Of a stretch of DNA of 64,000 nucleotides, positions 1 through 9,882 are shown piece by piece. Origin of the DNA: Hephaestia caeni (GTDB lineage: Bacteria > Pseudomonadota > Alphaproteobacteria > Sphingomonadales > Sphingomonadaceae); NCBI RefSeq assembly GCF_003550065.1, contig NZ_QXDC01000003.1, positions 124,001 through 188,000 of the forward strand, in the 5' to 3' direction. Made by a program: the position numbers and the translations under genes. The notes under the pieces were generated by a model, which searched no databases, had not been told where the DNA came from, and saw only the letters and a program-made list of their open reading frames with translations. Every line of letters starts with the position of its first letter. Positions within the stretch are counted from its first letter, which is position 1.

Positions 1-858
1 AAGCGCGCGCTCCGGACGGGCGGCTATCCCAAACGCAAGGTGGGGCACGGCGGTACGCTCGATCCGCTGGCCTCGGGGGTGCTGCCGATCGCGATCGGCG
101 AAGCGACCAAGCTCGCCGGACGGATGCTCGACAGCGCCAAGATCTACGCCTTCACGATCACCTTCGGCGAGGAGACCGACTCGCTCGATGCCGAGGGCAA
201 GGTGATCGCGACCAGCGCGTCGCGCCCGACGATCGCCGCGATCGAGGCGGTGCTGCCGCGCTTCACCGGCGCGATCGAACAGGTGCCGCCGGCGTTCTCC
301 GCGCTCAAGGTCGACGGCAAGCGCGCCTATGATTTCGCGCGCGCGGGCGAGGACGTGACGCTGGCGACGCGATCGGTGACGATCCATGCTCTCTCTCGCG
401 ATGACGCCCCCGATGGCGGAGCCGACGCGCCGGTCGCTAGTGTGACGCTGACCGCCCATGTCTCCAAGGGCACCTATATCCGCAGCCTCGCGCGTGACAT
501 CGCGCACACGCTCGGCACAGTGGGGCATGTCACCATGTTGCGACGCCTCAAGGCCGGGCCGTTCGGCCTCGATCCGGCGATTTCGCTGGACAAATTGGAC
601 GAAGCCGCTAAGGCCCGCGCCCTTGAAGACGTGTCTCTGCCGTTGAGCACGGCGCTGGACGACATCCCGGCTCTCGCGCTCACCCCCGATCAGGCAGGGT
701 CGCTCCGTCAGGGGCGAGTCTTGGTCGGGATCGCTGCCCACGATGGCCAACACCTTGCGTTCGAAGGCGAAATGCCGGTTGCGTTGGTGGAGGTCCTGAA
801 CCGCGAGGTTCGCGTCGTGCGCGGGTTCAATCTTACCCCCGATGTCGAAGGAAAGTGA
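1..858 (+). CDS. truB: tRNA pseudouridine(55) synthase TruB, 5' end outside window
   Basis: Makes pseudouridine 55 in the T-loop of tRNAs. The reading frame is open from base 1 (K-R-A-L-R-T-G-G-Y-P-K), so the true start lies to the left; the GTG at 40 is an internal valine. The catalytic motif GHGGTLDPLASGVL, with the nucleophilic Asp in T-L-D-P, is right at the visible N-terminus. The segments GTYIRSLARDIA and the C-terminal PUA-like part are present, so only about 25-35 N-terminal residues are missing. The stop codon is followed directly by the rpsO start codon, the usual truB-rpsO-pnp order. Confidence 0.95.
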   Translation, partial: KRALRTGGYPKRKVGHGGTLDPLASGVLPIAIGEATKLAGRMLDSAKIYAFTITFGEETDSLDAEGKVIATSASRPTIAAIEAVLPRFTGAIEQVPPAFSALKVDGKRAYDFARAGEDVTLATRSVTIHALSRDDAPDGGADAPVASVTLTAHVSKGTYIRSLARDIAHTLGTVGHVTMLRRLKAGPFGLDPAISLDKLDEAAKARALEDVSLPLSTALDDIPALALTPDQAGSLRQGRVLVGIAAHDGQHLAFEGEMPVALVEVLNREVRVVRGFNLTPDVEGK

Positions 859-1128
859 ATGTCGATCACGCAGGAGCGCAAGGACGCGCTCGTCAAGGAA
901 CATGGCCGCGCCAAGGGTGACACCGGCTCGACCGAAGTGCAGGTCGCGATCCTCACCGAGCGCATCCGCAACCTCACCGAGCATTTCAAGACCCACGCGA
1001 AAGACAACCATTCGCGCCGCGGCCTGCTGATGCTCGTCAACAAGCGCCGGTCGCTGCTGGATTACCTCCGTCATTCGGACGGCCAGCGCTACCTCGATCT
1101 GATCGCGAAGCTCGGGCTTCGCAAGTGA
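859..1128 (+). CDS. rpsO: 30S ribosomal protein S15
   Basis: Primary 16S rRNA-binding protein of the small subunit. At 89 residues it has the normal length. Recognisable S15 features are [17 protein letters not shown], HxxDxHSRRGL-type text ([17 protein letters not shown]) and the C-terminal [21 protein letters not shown] end. The ATG starts at the base after the truB stop, with GAAGGAAAG in the end of truB as ribosome-binding site, so translation is probably coupled. A hairpin follows 10 bases after the stop. Confidence 0.98.
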   Translation: MSITQERKDALVKEHGRAKGDTGSTEVQVAILTERIRNLTEHFKTHAKDNHSRRGLLMLVNKRRSLLDYLRHSDGQRYLDLIAKLGLRK

Positions 1129-1138
1129 CGCAAACGTT

Positions 1139-1158
1139 CGGCCCGCTTCGGCGGGCCG
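1139..1158 (+). terminator. hairpin after rpsO
   Basis: CGGCCCGC, a TTCG tetraloop and GCGGGCCG make an 8-bp perfect stem. No run of T follows (ATTACG), so it may be an attenuator or mRNA-stabilising hairpin rather than a full terminator. S15/pnp boundaries are commonly processed by RNase III or RNase E in other bacteria. Confidence 0.6.
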
Positions 1159-1170
1159 ATTACGTATTGC

Positions 1171-1246
1171 GTCATCCCCGCGAAGGCGGGGATCCAGAGC
1201 CAAGAGCGTAACGCTCGAGACCCTGGGCTCCTGCTTTCGCAGGAGC
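1171..1246. repeat. REP-like palindromic pair between rpsO and pnp
   Basis: GTCATCCCCGCGAAGGCGGG opens the unit (short CCCCGC/GCGGGG stem) and GCTCCTGCTTTCGCAGGAGC at 1227-1246 is an 8-bp hairpin. The same GTCATCCCCGC core recurs inside hrpB (11691-11781), and related cores occur near 57.1 and 61.1 kb. This is a dispersed extragenic palindromic family. Confidence 0.7.
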
Positions 1247-1345
1247 ACATGCTTGCCGGGCCGCAATTCGGTGATCCGGCACGAGCCACGAATGGCTCCC
1301 TCAAAGGCCCCAGGCGCATAGGGCACCTGGAGTGAAGGAAACAGA

Positions 1346-3676
<2,331 letters not shown>

Positions 3677-3696
3677 GCGGTTCGACCGACGACATG

Positions 3697-3732
3697 AAAA
3701 AGGGCTCGGCGAGCGATCGCCGGGCCCTTTTT
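3697..3732 (+). terminator. intrinsic terminator of pnp
   Basis: AAAAAGGGCTCGGCGAGCGATCGCC pairs with the following GGGCCCTTTTT: a GC-rich stem framed by an A-run and a T-run, 20 bases after the pnp stop. Confidence 0.85.
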
Positions 3733-3767
3733 CGTTATCCCGGCCCGCGGCGGCCCACACCCCTGTT

Positions 3768-3785
3768 CTCCCGCGAAAGCGGGAG
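3768..3785. repeat. single REP-like hairpin
   Basis: CTCCCGCGAAAGCGGGAG is a 7-bp palindrome with GAAA loop, followed by TCCGG. It resembles one arm of the REP family seen elsewhere in the window and lies between the converging pnp and MFS genes. Confidence 0.55.
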
Positions 3786-3830
3786 TCCGGAATCACAAGC
3801 GCCACACCCGGCGACGGAGAACCGGTACGC

Positions 3831-5417
3831 TCACGCCGCCGCGTGCTGGCCCTCGTCGTCAAGCTCGCGCAGGTCGCGCCCCAGCGTCTCGCGGCCGAAC
3901 CACGCGACCAGCACCAGCGCCGCCATTGTCGGCACGATGATGAGCCCCGCCACCACCGTCATCGTCGGCACCAGCGCGGTGATGGCCAGCCCCTGCGCGA
4001 TCAGGCCGCCCGTCTTGGTGCACGCCGCGACCCAGCCGGTCGCGCGGCCGCGCACGCGCAGCGGAAAACTCTCGGCGGTATAGGGCAGGATGACCGCCAG
4101 CAGCCCGTTCGATCCGACGATCAGCAGCGCGACCGGCAGCACCGGGCCGCCGCCGCCCGACAGTTCGAGCCACATCACGCCGAGCAATCCGGCAATGGTG
4201 ACGCCAAGCGTCGCGACGAGCGACCATTTGGTGCTCCACCGGCTGTAGATCAGCGCCGCGAGAAAGACCGTGGGAAACGAGATCAGCGCCGATTCGGCGA
4301 GCAGGCGGCTGCTGGCGCCCACCGAATAGCCCTTTTCGATCAGGTCGGCGGGAAGCCACAGCAACAGCCCGAAGCTGATGAAGCCCCACGACAGCCCGCC
4401 GATGCTGAGCCCGGCGAGCTTGCCGATCAGATGGCGGCCGGTGAGCGGCGAATGCGCGATCCCGCGCGCCGCGGCTCTGGGGGTTTCCTCCACGATCCGT
4501 CGCGCCACCGCGCCGAAACGGCGCATCACCGCCTCGGCTTCGTGTTCACGCCCCCGCGAGATCAGGAACTTGGCCGATTCGGGAATGTACCCGCCGAGCA
4601 TCACGAGGAGCAAACCGGTCGGCAGATTGACGAGCCACAGGATGCGCCAGCCGAAGATCGGCTGGAGCAGCGCCGAAACCCCGCTCGCCGCGAGATAACC
4701 GCCCAGCGCACCAAGGCCGCCGACGAGTACGAGGCTCCACCCGCGATGACGGCTCGGCATCATCTCGGCGAGCAAGGCATAAGCGACGGGCAGCATCCCG
4801 CCGGCCGCGGCGCCCATCATGAAACACATGCCCACATTCCATGCCAGGCTGGGCATCGCACCGCAGATCGATGTGCCGACGAACATCACCGCCGACAGCA
4901 GGATCGACGCGCGCCGGCCATAGATATCGGCGACGATCCCCCACAGCACCGAACCGACAACGGTTCCCACCAGCGCCGAGAAAGCGATCAACGACGCGGT
5001 TTCGCGCGAGACCCGGTATTCGACCGCCATCCCCGGCACGACGAAGCCCAGCGCCGCCGGCTTCATCACGTCGACCACCAGCGCGATCACGAGCACGGTC
5101 ATCAATTTCCAGTGCGGCGCGCCCAGCACGGCATCTTCGGGCGCGGAAATGGTGATATCGGCCACCGCTCCGCGATGCGCGACGAAATTGCGCGGCAATA
5201 GGCCGTAAGCGGCGACGAAGACCCCGGCGACGATCAGGAACATGCCGATCAGCATCGGCGTGTCCATCGGCATCCCGGCCATGTGATAGCCCATCGACCG
5301 CGACATCAGGAACATCGGCAGGTGCAGCAGCACCCCCGCCGTCACCGCGACGCAGCCGAGGACGAAGGCCCAGAGCGCCTGCCGGTCGGACAAGGTACTG
5401 CGCAATCCCGATGTCAT
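3831..5417 (-). CDS. MFS transporter (sugar/metabolite porter type)
   Basis: Inner-membrane secondary transporter of about 528 residues with roughly 12 hydrophobic segments. Typical MFS loops are visible: DIYGRRASILLSAVMF (loop 2-3), MMPSRHRGWSLVL, the mid-protein PESAKFLISRGREHEAEAVMRRFG, and FPLRVRGRATGW late in the protein. I chose the ATG at 5417 (MTSGLRSTLSDRQ) because GGGGGA precedes it and the first transmembrane segment follows at once; a start 27 codons upstream (5498) would add a polar extension. The loop layout resembles the metabolite:H+ and sugar porter groups. Substrate is unknown and no neighbour points to one. Confidence 0.8.
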   Translation of the reverse strand: MTSGLRSTLSDRQALWAFVLGCVAVTAGVLLHLPMFLMSRSMGYHMAGMPMDTPMLIGMFLIVAGVFVAAYGLLPRNFVAHRGAVADITISAPEDAVLGAPHWKLMTVLVIALVVDVMKPAALGFVVPGMAVEYRVSRETASLIAFSALVGTVVGSVLWGIVADIYGRRASILLSAVMFVGTSICGAMPSLAWNVGMCFMMGAAAGGMLPVAYALLAEMMPSRHRGWSLVLVGGLGALGGYLAASGVSALLQPIFGWRILWLVNLPTGLLLVMLGGYIPESAKFLISRGREHEAEAVMRRFGAVARRIVEETPRAAARGIAHSPLTGRHLIGKLAGLSIGGLSWGFISFGLLLWLPADLIEKGYSVGASSRLLAESALISFPTVFLAALIYSRWSTKWSLVATLGVTIAGLLGVMWLELSGGGGPVLPVALLIVGSNGLLAVILPYTAESFPLRVRGRATGWVAACTKTGGLIAQGLAITALVPTMTVVAGLIIVPTMAALVLVAWFGRETLGRDLRELDDEGQHAAA

Positions 5418-5604
5418 CGAATCCCCCACTTCTCCGGCCGGCTTATAGCCAGCCGAAGCGATAACGCTATCATCCCGCGCCGACGCGCTGTTCCGCAAGC
5501 CGCATTTCGGATGAAATGACGCCGCTCTGTCGCATCGGCGATCGAGGATGCGCCGATTCGCGCGCCGTACGGGCGCGGCGACGACCTGCGCGGGACTTCA
5601 ACTT
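5418..5604. other. non-coding stretch upstream of the MFS gene
   Basis: This is the promoter-side region of the minus-strand MFS gene. I see no gene, no RNA and no convincing promoter boxes. It runs into the inverted-repeat element that starts at 5605. Confidence 0.5.
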
Positions 5605-5742
5605 GGCGACTATCCCTTTTCATCCACCCCCCGGCGAAGGCCGGGGTCCAGCATCGGGCGGCTCGTAACTGGACCCCGGCCTTCGCCGGGGTGGGAAGAA
5701 GGGGGCATTTCGGCGCTTACCTATCCGAAGGGGATAGTCGCC
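5605..5742. repeat. TIR element, copy A (left arm shortened)
   Basis: The left end begins GGCGACTATCCC and the right end finishes GGGGATAGTCGCC, so the outer tips are inverted repeats. Inside, CCCCGGCGAAGGCCGGGG and ACCCCGGCCTTCGCCGGGGT form two GC-rich hairpins facing each other. The right arm keeps TTTCGGCGCTTACCTATCCG, but the left arm lacks the matching segment that is present in copy C (53143-53306). It has no coding capacity. See also copy B at 13383-13488. Confidence 0.75.
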
Positions 5743-5940
5743 TAATACTTTGCGGGAACCTTGTGGGAGAGCGGGCGGAAGAGCGCCAAGGGTTCCGGCG
5801 ATGCGCAGCATCGTTGGAATGGCGCTGGAGGGCGGTGCCGCCTCATGCAAGGAGGTCCAGGGGGTTCTGTTGCCCGGCCCCCCTGGCGGCCGCTGGAATC
5901 CGCTTCTGTTGCCCGGTGCGGTCCAACCGCGCTTTTGTCG
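5743..5940. other. trailer region 3' of the tmRNA gene
   Basis: No convincing gene. On the minus strand this follows the tmRNA coding piece. It holds an 8-bp hairpin at 5857-5886 (CCAGGGGG ... CCCCCTGG) without a T-run, which might end the tmRNA precursor. It also holds the 13-mer TTCTGTTGCCCGG twice (5865-5877 and 5904-5916). The second copy could belong to the mature coding piece; I cannot place the 3' end exactly. Confidence 0.4.
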
Positions 5941-6201
5941 TTCTAACCTAGACCGTGAGGTCTTGGGTTAGGCCGCAATCGCGAGCGCCTCGTTATCGTT
6001 GGCACTTGTGTTATGGGCCGTCGCGGTGGTCCCATTCCGGGCGAAAACAGCGCTTTTCAACACACGTCGATCCTGGTTCGGCCCCGTCAGTTGGCCCCGC
6101 GAGCAGGAGAGCCATCTGGTGGAGCCGCCGGGTACTGCCCCCGGGTCCGCTGCGCCTATTGTACGCCGCAGTTTATCGCCATAGCCGGCCCGAAAGCCGG
6201 C
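5941..6201 (-). ncRNA. ssrA: two-piece (permuted) tmRNA
   Basis: Rescues stalled ribosomes by trans-translation. Read on the minus strand, the acceptor piece comes first and ends CGGCTCC-A-CCA at 6117, with T-arm CCGGG-GGCAGTA-CCCGG before it. A spacer of about 31 bases follows. The coding piece starts GGGGCCGAACCAGGATCGAC at 6085. GGGGCCG pairs with CGGCTCC over 7 bp, including the G3-U70 wobble that marks alanine acceptors. The tag frame runs 6003-5968 with resume codon GCC and reads ANDNEALAIAA-stop. A hairpin CTAACC/GGTTAG closes around 5975-5943. The 5' limit is set from the -10 box at 6208-6213; both outer ends are approximate. Confidence 0.9.
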
Positions 6202-6207
6202 ACCCCC

Positions 6208-6213
6208 TATATA
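6208..6213 (-). promoter_or_regulatory. probable -10 box of the tmRNA gene
   Basis: TATATA on the minus strand, about 8 bases before a G-run where the precursor could start. The -35 region is poor (CTTTTC about 18 bases further up). Placed mainly because a strong stable-RNA promoter is expected here. Confidence 0.4.
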
Positions 6214-6295
6214 GGCGCGTGGGCCTGAAAGAAAAGCCGCCTTACGCCGCCCCCTGCGCCCTCGAAGCGCCATAATGCGGGCTCATAGCCCGATC

Positions 6296-6727
6296 ATGTT
6301 GACGCAGCGTTCTCGTTACGCGCTCCGCGCGATGCTCTATCTTGCTCAGACACCTGCCGGCGGCCCGCCGATCGCGATGCACCGCATCGCCTCGCACGCC
6401 AACGTGCCGCGCAAATTCCTCGAGCTTATCCTCGCCGACCTGCGCGACGCCGGCTTGCTCGTCAGCCGGCGCGGCAAACTGGGTGGCTATCATCTGTCCA
6501 AGCCCACCCACCTCGTGTCGCTGGGCGAGATCATCCGCATCATCGAAGGCCCGCTGGCGCTGGTGCCGTGCGTCAGCCGCACCGCCTACCGGCGCTGCAA
6601 GGATTGCGAGGACGAAGCGACGTGCGCGATCCGCCACGCGATGATGCGCGTGCGCGACGAAACCGCGCGCATCCTCGACGGCACCAGCCTTGCGGACGCC
6701 ACCGCCGAGGATCTGGCGGCGGCCTGA
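6296..6727 (+). CDS. Rrf2-family Fe-S transcriptional regulator
   Basis: DNA-binding repressor/activator of the IscR/NsrR/RirA family, 143 residues. The start MLTQRSRYALRAMLYLA matches the family N-terminus; an ATG seven codons earlier is possible but fits less well. A winged helix spans roughly 1-80 (VPRKFLELILADLRDAGLLVSRRGKLGGYHL). Cysteines 92, 101, 104 and 110 sit in the region that binds an Fe-S cluster in IscR (C92, C98, C104), so cluster sensing is likely. The gene stands alone, with no isc/suf genes near, so the signal and targets are unknown. Confidence 0.85.
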   Translation: MLTQRSRYALRAMLYLAQTPAGGPPIAMHRIASHANVPRKFLELILADLRDAGLLVSRRGKLGGYHLSKPTHLVSLGEIIRIIEGPLALVPCVSRTAYRRCKDCEDEATCAIRHAMMRVRDETARILDGTSLADATAEDLAAA

Positions 6728-6751
6728 CGCGCAGGCCGCCGGCCGGAACGC

Positions 6752-7195
6752 TTACTGGCCCCCGCGCTGCGCCTTCAGTTCGTCGCGGATTTCGCGCAGC
6801 AGCACGACATCGGCGGGATCAGCCGCAGGCGCCTCGTCCTTCTCGAAACGCGCCATCGCCTTGTTCGCGTAGCGCACGAGCAGGAAGATGATGAACGCGA
6901 GGATCAGGAAGTTGATCGTCACGGTGATGAACTCGCCATAGCCGAACAGCGGCACGCCGGCTTCCTTGAGCGCGGCGTAATTGGTGGGCGAGCCCGCATA
7001 GCTTTCGGGGATCGGCCCGAGGCGGATGAAATAGCTCGAAAAGTCGAACCCGCCGAACAGCCAGCCGACCACGGGCATGATGACATCGTCGGTCAGCGAC
7101 TTGGTAATCGTCGCGAACGCGCCGCCGATGATCACCGCGATCGCCAGATCGAGCACGTTGCCACGCATCACGAATGCCTTGAATTCGCTCAACAT
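6752..7195 (-). CDS. mscL: large-conductance mechanosensitive channel MscL
   Basis: Inner-membrane channel that opens under turgor stress. At 147 residues, it starts MLSEFKAFVMRGNVLDLAIAV, the conserved N-terminal helix and TM1, followed by IIGGAFATITKSLTDDVIMP. TM2 is FITVTINFLILAFIIFLLVRYANK, and a short cytoplasmic helix lies near the C-terminus. The start at 7195 is fixed by family alignment and by GGGAG eight bases upstream. It is divergent from lemA, with 94 bases between the two starts. Confidence 0.95.
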   Translation of the reverse strand: MLSEFKAFVMRGNVLDLAIAVIIGGAFATITKSLTDDVIMPVVGWLFGGFDFSSYFIRLGPIPESYAGSPTNYAALKEAGVPLFGYGEFITVTINFLILAFIIFLLVRYANKAMARFEKDEAPAADPADVVLLREIRDELKAQRGGQ

Positions 7196-7289
7196 CCTGA
7201 AATCTCCCTTGACGAACACCGATTTCGGTTTCGCCTTGTAGCGCGCTTCGCCTAGAATAAGGAAGCAAGGGACTGGAGGAGGAAAGCGC

Positions 7290-7883
7290 ATGAAATACCG
7301 TGCCGGAATCGTGCTCGCCGCGGCGATGACCGTGAGCGCCTGCGGGATCAATTCGGTCCCGACAGCAGAAGAGAACGTCAACGCGCGCTGGGCCGACGTC
7401 CAGGCCGATTACCAGCGGCGTGCCAATCTGATCCCCAACCTCGTCAACACGGTGAAGGCTTCGGTCGCCGCCGAGGACAAGATCCTGACCGACGTCGTCA
7501 ACGCGCGCGCCAAGGCGACCGCGATCCAGGTCAATGCCGAGGATCTCTCCGACCCCGCCAAGATGCAGCAATTCGCCGCCGCGCAGGGCCAGTTGGGAGG
7601 CACGCTGAGCCGTCTGCTCGCGACCGTCGAGGCCTATCCCGAGGTCAAGAGCCAGACCAATTTCACGACGCTGATGAGCCAGCTCGAAGGCACCGAGAAC
7701 CGCATCACGATCGCGATCCGCGATTATAACGGCGCGGTGCAGGAATATAACACCCGCATCCGCACCTTCCCCGACGCAGTCGGCGCCAAGATATTCTACG
7801 GCGCCAAGCCCAAGGTGCCCTATCAGGCGACGACGCCGGGCGCCGAAAACGCGCCGACGGTCGATTTCGGGAACCTGAGCTGA
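7290..7883 (+). CDS. lemA: LemA family lipoprotein
   Basis: 197 residues. It has a short signal with lipobox-like V-S-A-C near residue 18, then the LemA core: NVNARWADVQADYQRRANLIPNL, VNARAKA, LSRLLATVEAYPEVKSQTNF, ENRITIAIRDYNGAVQEYNT. LemA proteins form periplasm-facing helical bundles of unknown biochemical role and often precede TPM-domain proteins, as here. GGAGGAAAG lies just before the ATG. The stop overlaps the probable CTG start of the next gene, suggesting one operon 7290-10397. Confidence 0.92.
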   Translation: MKYRAGIVLAAAMTVSACGINSVPTAEENVNARWADVQADYQRRANLIPNLVNTVKASVAAEDKILTDVVNARAKATAIQVNAEDLSDPAKMQQFAAAQGQLGGTLSRLLATVEAYPEVKSQTNFTTLMSQLEGTENRITIAIRDYNGAVQEYNTRIRTFPDAVGAKIFYGAKPKVPYQATTPGAENAPTVDFGNLS

Positions 7884-8404
7884 TCGTCAAGGCGGCCCTC
7901 TTCCTGATCATCTGCGTCGTATCGTCCGGATGCGACAGCGGCGCTGCGCCGGCATCGTCCGAAGCGACACCGGCGTATCCGTTTCCGGCGCTCACCGGGC
8001 GCGTCGTCGATGCCGCCGACCTTCTGCCCCCACAGCAGGAGGCGAGGCTGAGCGACCGGTTGAAGGCCGTCGAGGTTCGCAGCCGACATCAGGTTGTCGT
8101 CGTTACCGTGCCATCGCTCGGCGGGCATACGATCGAGGATTACGGGCTGCATCTCGGCCGGACCTGGGGTATCGGCCGCAAGGATTACAACGACGGCGTC
8201 CTCCTGATCGTCGCGCCGAACGAACGCAAGGTGCGGATCGAAGTCGGCTACGGCCTCGAAAAGGCGCTGACCGACGACGAGGCGGCCGCCATCATCGACG
8301 ACGACATCCTTCCCGCCTTCCGCAAGGGAACCATGCCCGAAGGCATCGAGGCAGGCGCCTCGGGAATCATCCGCGAAATCGCGCCGGAGGCTAACGCGTC
8401 ATGA
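7880..8404 (+). CDS. TPM-domain lipoprotein, probable CTG start
   Basis: About 174 residues. From 7880 the frame reads L-I-V-K-A-A-L-F-L-I-I-C-V-V-S-S-G-C, a lipoprotein signal with lipobox V-S-S-G-C. The TPM fold follows: FPALTGRVVDAADLLPPQQE, GHTIEDYGLHLGRTWGIG, GVLLIVAPNERKVRIEVGYG. No ATG, GTG or TTG lies in frame near this point; the first ATG (8060) would cut the domain in half. CTG at 7880, overlapping the lemA stop by four bases and preceded by GGGA seven bases up, is my best start. Unlike the next gene it ends after the TPM domain with no membrane anchor. It overlaps the next gene by ATGA. Confidence 0.75.
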   Translation: MIVKAALFLIICVVSSGCDSGAAPASSEATPAYPFPALTGRVVDAADLLPPQQEARLSDRLKAVEVRSRHQVVVVTVPSLGGHTIEDYGLHLGRTWGIGRKDYNDGVLLIVAPNERKVRIEVGYGLEKALTDDEAAAIIDDDILPAFRKGTMPEGIEAGASGIIREIAPEANAS

Positions 8405-9201
8405 AGTGGCTGTATCTCATCCTGCTCGGCGTCCTGCTGTCGTGTACAGGCACGTTCGCCCACGCGCAGACCTTTCCCGCGCTGTCGGGCCGGGTGGTCG
8501 ATACCGCCGATCTGCTCGATCCCGCACAGGAAGCGCAGCTCACCCAGCTCTCCGAACAGATCGAACAAGCCTCGTCGCGGCAGTTCGTGGTCGCGACGGT
8601 GCCCGACCTGCAAGGCTATCCGATCGAGGATTACGGCTACAAACTCGGCCGCGCATGGAAGATCGGGCAGGAAGGCGCCAATAACGGCATCCTCCTGCTG
8701 GTCGCGCCCAACGAGCGCAAGGTGCGCATCGAGGTCGGCTATGGGCTCGAGCCGATCATGACCGACGCGCTGTCGAGCGTCATCATCAACCAAGCCATCC
8801 TGCCGCGATTCCGCGACGGCGATATGGCGGGCGGGATCATCGCGGGCGCCGATGCGATCGGCGAGCAGATGAAGCTGCCGCTCGAAGCCGCCGAGCAGCG
8901 CGCGCAACAAGTGGTGAACGAGCGGGGCGACAGCGACGACGGCGGCGGCTTCTTCGTCGCGATCTTCTGGATGTGCATCCTGTTCTTCGTCATCTTCCCC
9001 ACAATCTTCGGCCACGCCCGCGGACGACGCCATCGCGGCGGGCTCGGCTCGGTCTGGGTTTGGGGACCGATACTCAGCGGCTTGAGCAACGGCAGTTCGA
9101 GCGGCGGATCGAGCTGGGGCGGCTTTTCGGGCGGCGGCGGTGGCGGTTTTTCCGGCGGAGGCGGTTCGTTTGGAGGCGGCGGCGCCTCGGGGGGCTGGTA
9201 G
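8401..9201 (+). CDS. TPM-domain membrane protein, YgcG-like, glycine-rich tail
   Basis: 266 residues. A cleavable signal (MKWLYLILLGVLLSC...AHA-QT) is followed by a TPM domain from about 30 to 165 (FPALSGRVVDTADLLDPAQE, YPIEDYGYKLGRAWKIGQ, ILLLVAPNERKVRIEVGYGL). One transmembrane segment follows (FFVAIFWMCILFFVIFPTIF), then a basic stretch and a Gly/Ser tail ending GGGASGGW. This is the standard layout of YgcG-type proteins placed after lemA. Its function is unproven; TPM domains have been linked to membrane-complex repair and phosphatase activity in plants. It overlaps the upstream gene by four bases and abuts the downstream one. Confidence 0.88.
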   Translation: MKWLYLILLGVLLSCTGTFAHAQTFPALSGRVVDTADLLDPAQEAQLTQLSEQIEQASSRQFVVATVPDLQGYPIEDYGYKLGRAWKIGQEGANNGILLLVAPNERKVRIEVGYGLEPIMTDALSSVIINQAILPRFRDGDMAGGIIAGADAIGEQMKLPLEAAEQRAQQVVNERGDSDDGGGFFVAIFWMCILFFVIFPTIFGHARGRRHRGGLGSVWVWGPILSGLSNGSSSGGSSWGGFSGGGGGGFSGGGGSFGGGGASGGW

Positions 9202-9882
9202 ATGCGCGTCAACCGATTGACCGAAGCGGAGCACACCCGCGTCACCGAAGCGGTGCGTGCGGCCGAGCACGGCACCGACGGCGAGATCGTGACGATCGTC
9301 ACCGCGCGCTCGGACGCCTATCACGATATCGCACTGCATTACGCGATCGGCACGATGTTGCTCGTCGTCGCCCTCGCAGCGTTGTGTCCTGCCGCGCTGG
9401 AAGCCAGGATCGCCTGGTTCTCGGGCGGCTGGGCCAGCGAGCCCCAGCCCGGCCGCAGCTTCTTCGCGCTGATGCTGATCGAGGCGACCGTGTTCCTCAT
9501 CGTGCGCTATGTATTGACCTGGCGCCGATTGCGCATGGCGCTCACGCCCAAGGCGACGCGGTCGCGACGCGTGCGGCGGCGCGCGGTCGAATATTTCAGG
9601 GTCGGTGCCGAACGGCGCACCGTGGCGCGGATCGGCATTCTGCTCTACCTCTCGCTCGACGAGCGGCGCGCCGAGATCGTCGCCGACGAGGCGATCCACG
9701 GCAAGGTAGCCGCCGAGCGCTGGGGCGACGCGATGGCAGCGCTGGTCGATGAGGTTCGCGCCGGACGACCCGGCGAGGGCATGGCGGCGGCAGTAGCGCA
9801 GATCGGCGCGATCCTGGCGGAGACCTTCCCCAAGACCGAGACCGACACCAACGAACTTCCCGATCGGCTGATCGAATTGTGA
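9202..9882 (+). CDS. membrane TPM-domain protein
   Basis: 226 residues, starting at the base after the previous stop. The N-terminal part [32 protein letters not shown] is the start of a TPM fold. Two hydrophobic segments (about 50-75 and 90-110) interrupt it, and the second half ([32 protein letters not shown]) completes it, so the domain is split around a membrane hairpin. This split form is commonly the third partner in lemA/TPM clusters. It overlaps the Nudix gene by GTGA. Confidence 0.82.
   Translation: MRVNRLTEAEHTRVTEAVRAAEHGTDGEIVTIVTARSDAYHDIALHYAIGTMLLVVALAALCPAALEARIAWFSGGWASEPQPGRSFFALMLIEATVFLIVRYVLTWRRLRMALTPKATRSRRVRRRAVEYFRVGAERRTVARIGILLYLSLDERRAEIVADEAIHGKVAAERWGDAMAALVDEVRAGRPGEGMAAAVAQIGAILAETFPKTETDTNELPDRLIEL

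Noticed and set aside
1139..1345. Riboswitch in the rpsO-pnp interval
   Set aside because: The structure is explained by one hairpin and a REP-like pair; no aptamer pattern is visible.
5605..5742. CRISPR array or small RNA cluster suggested by repeated GC-rich blocks
   Set aside because: The blocks are inverted, not direct, and are not spaced by unique spacers of constant length. No cas genes are present in the window.
5968..6273. Protein-coding frame of about 100 codons ending ANDNEALAIAA on the minus strand
   Set aside because: The end is the tmRNA tag; the rest is tmRNA acceptor and leader sequence, not a protein.
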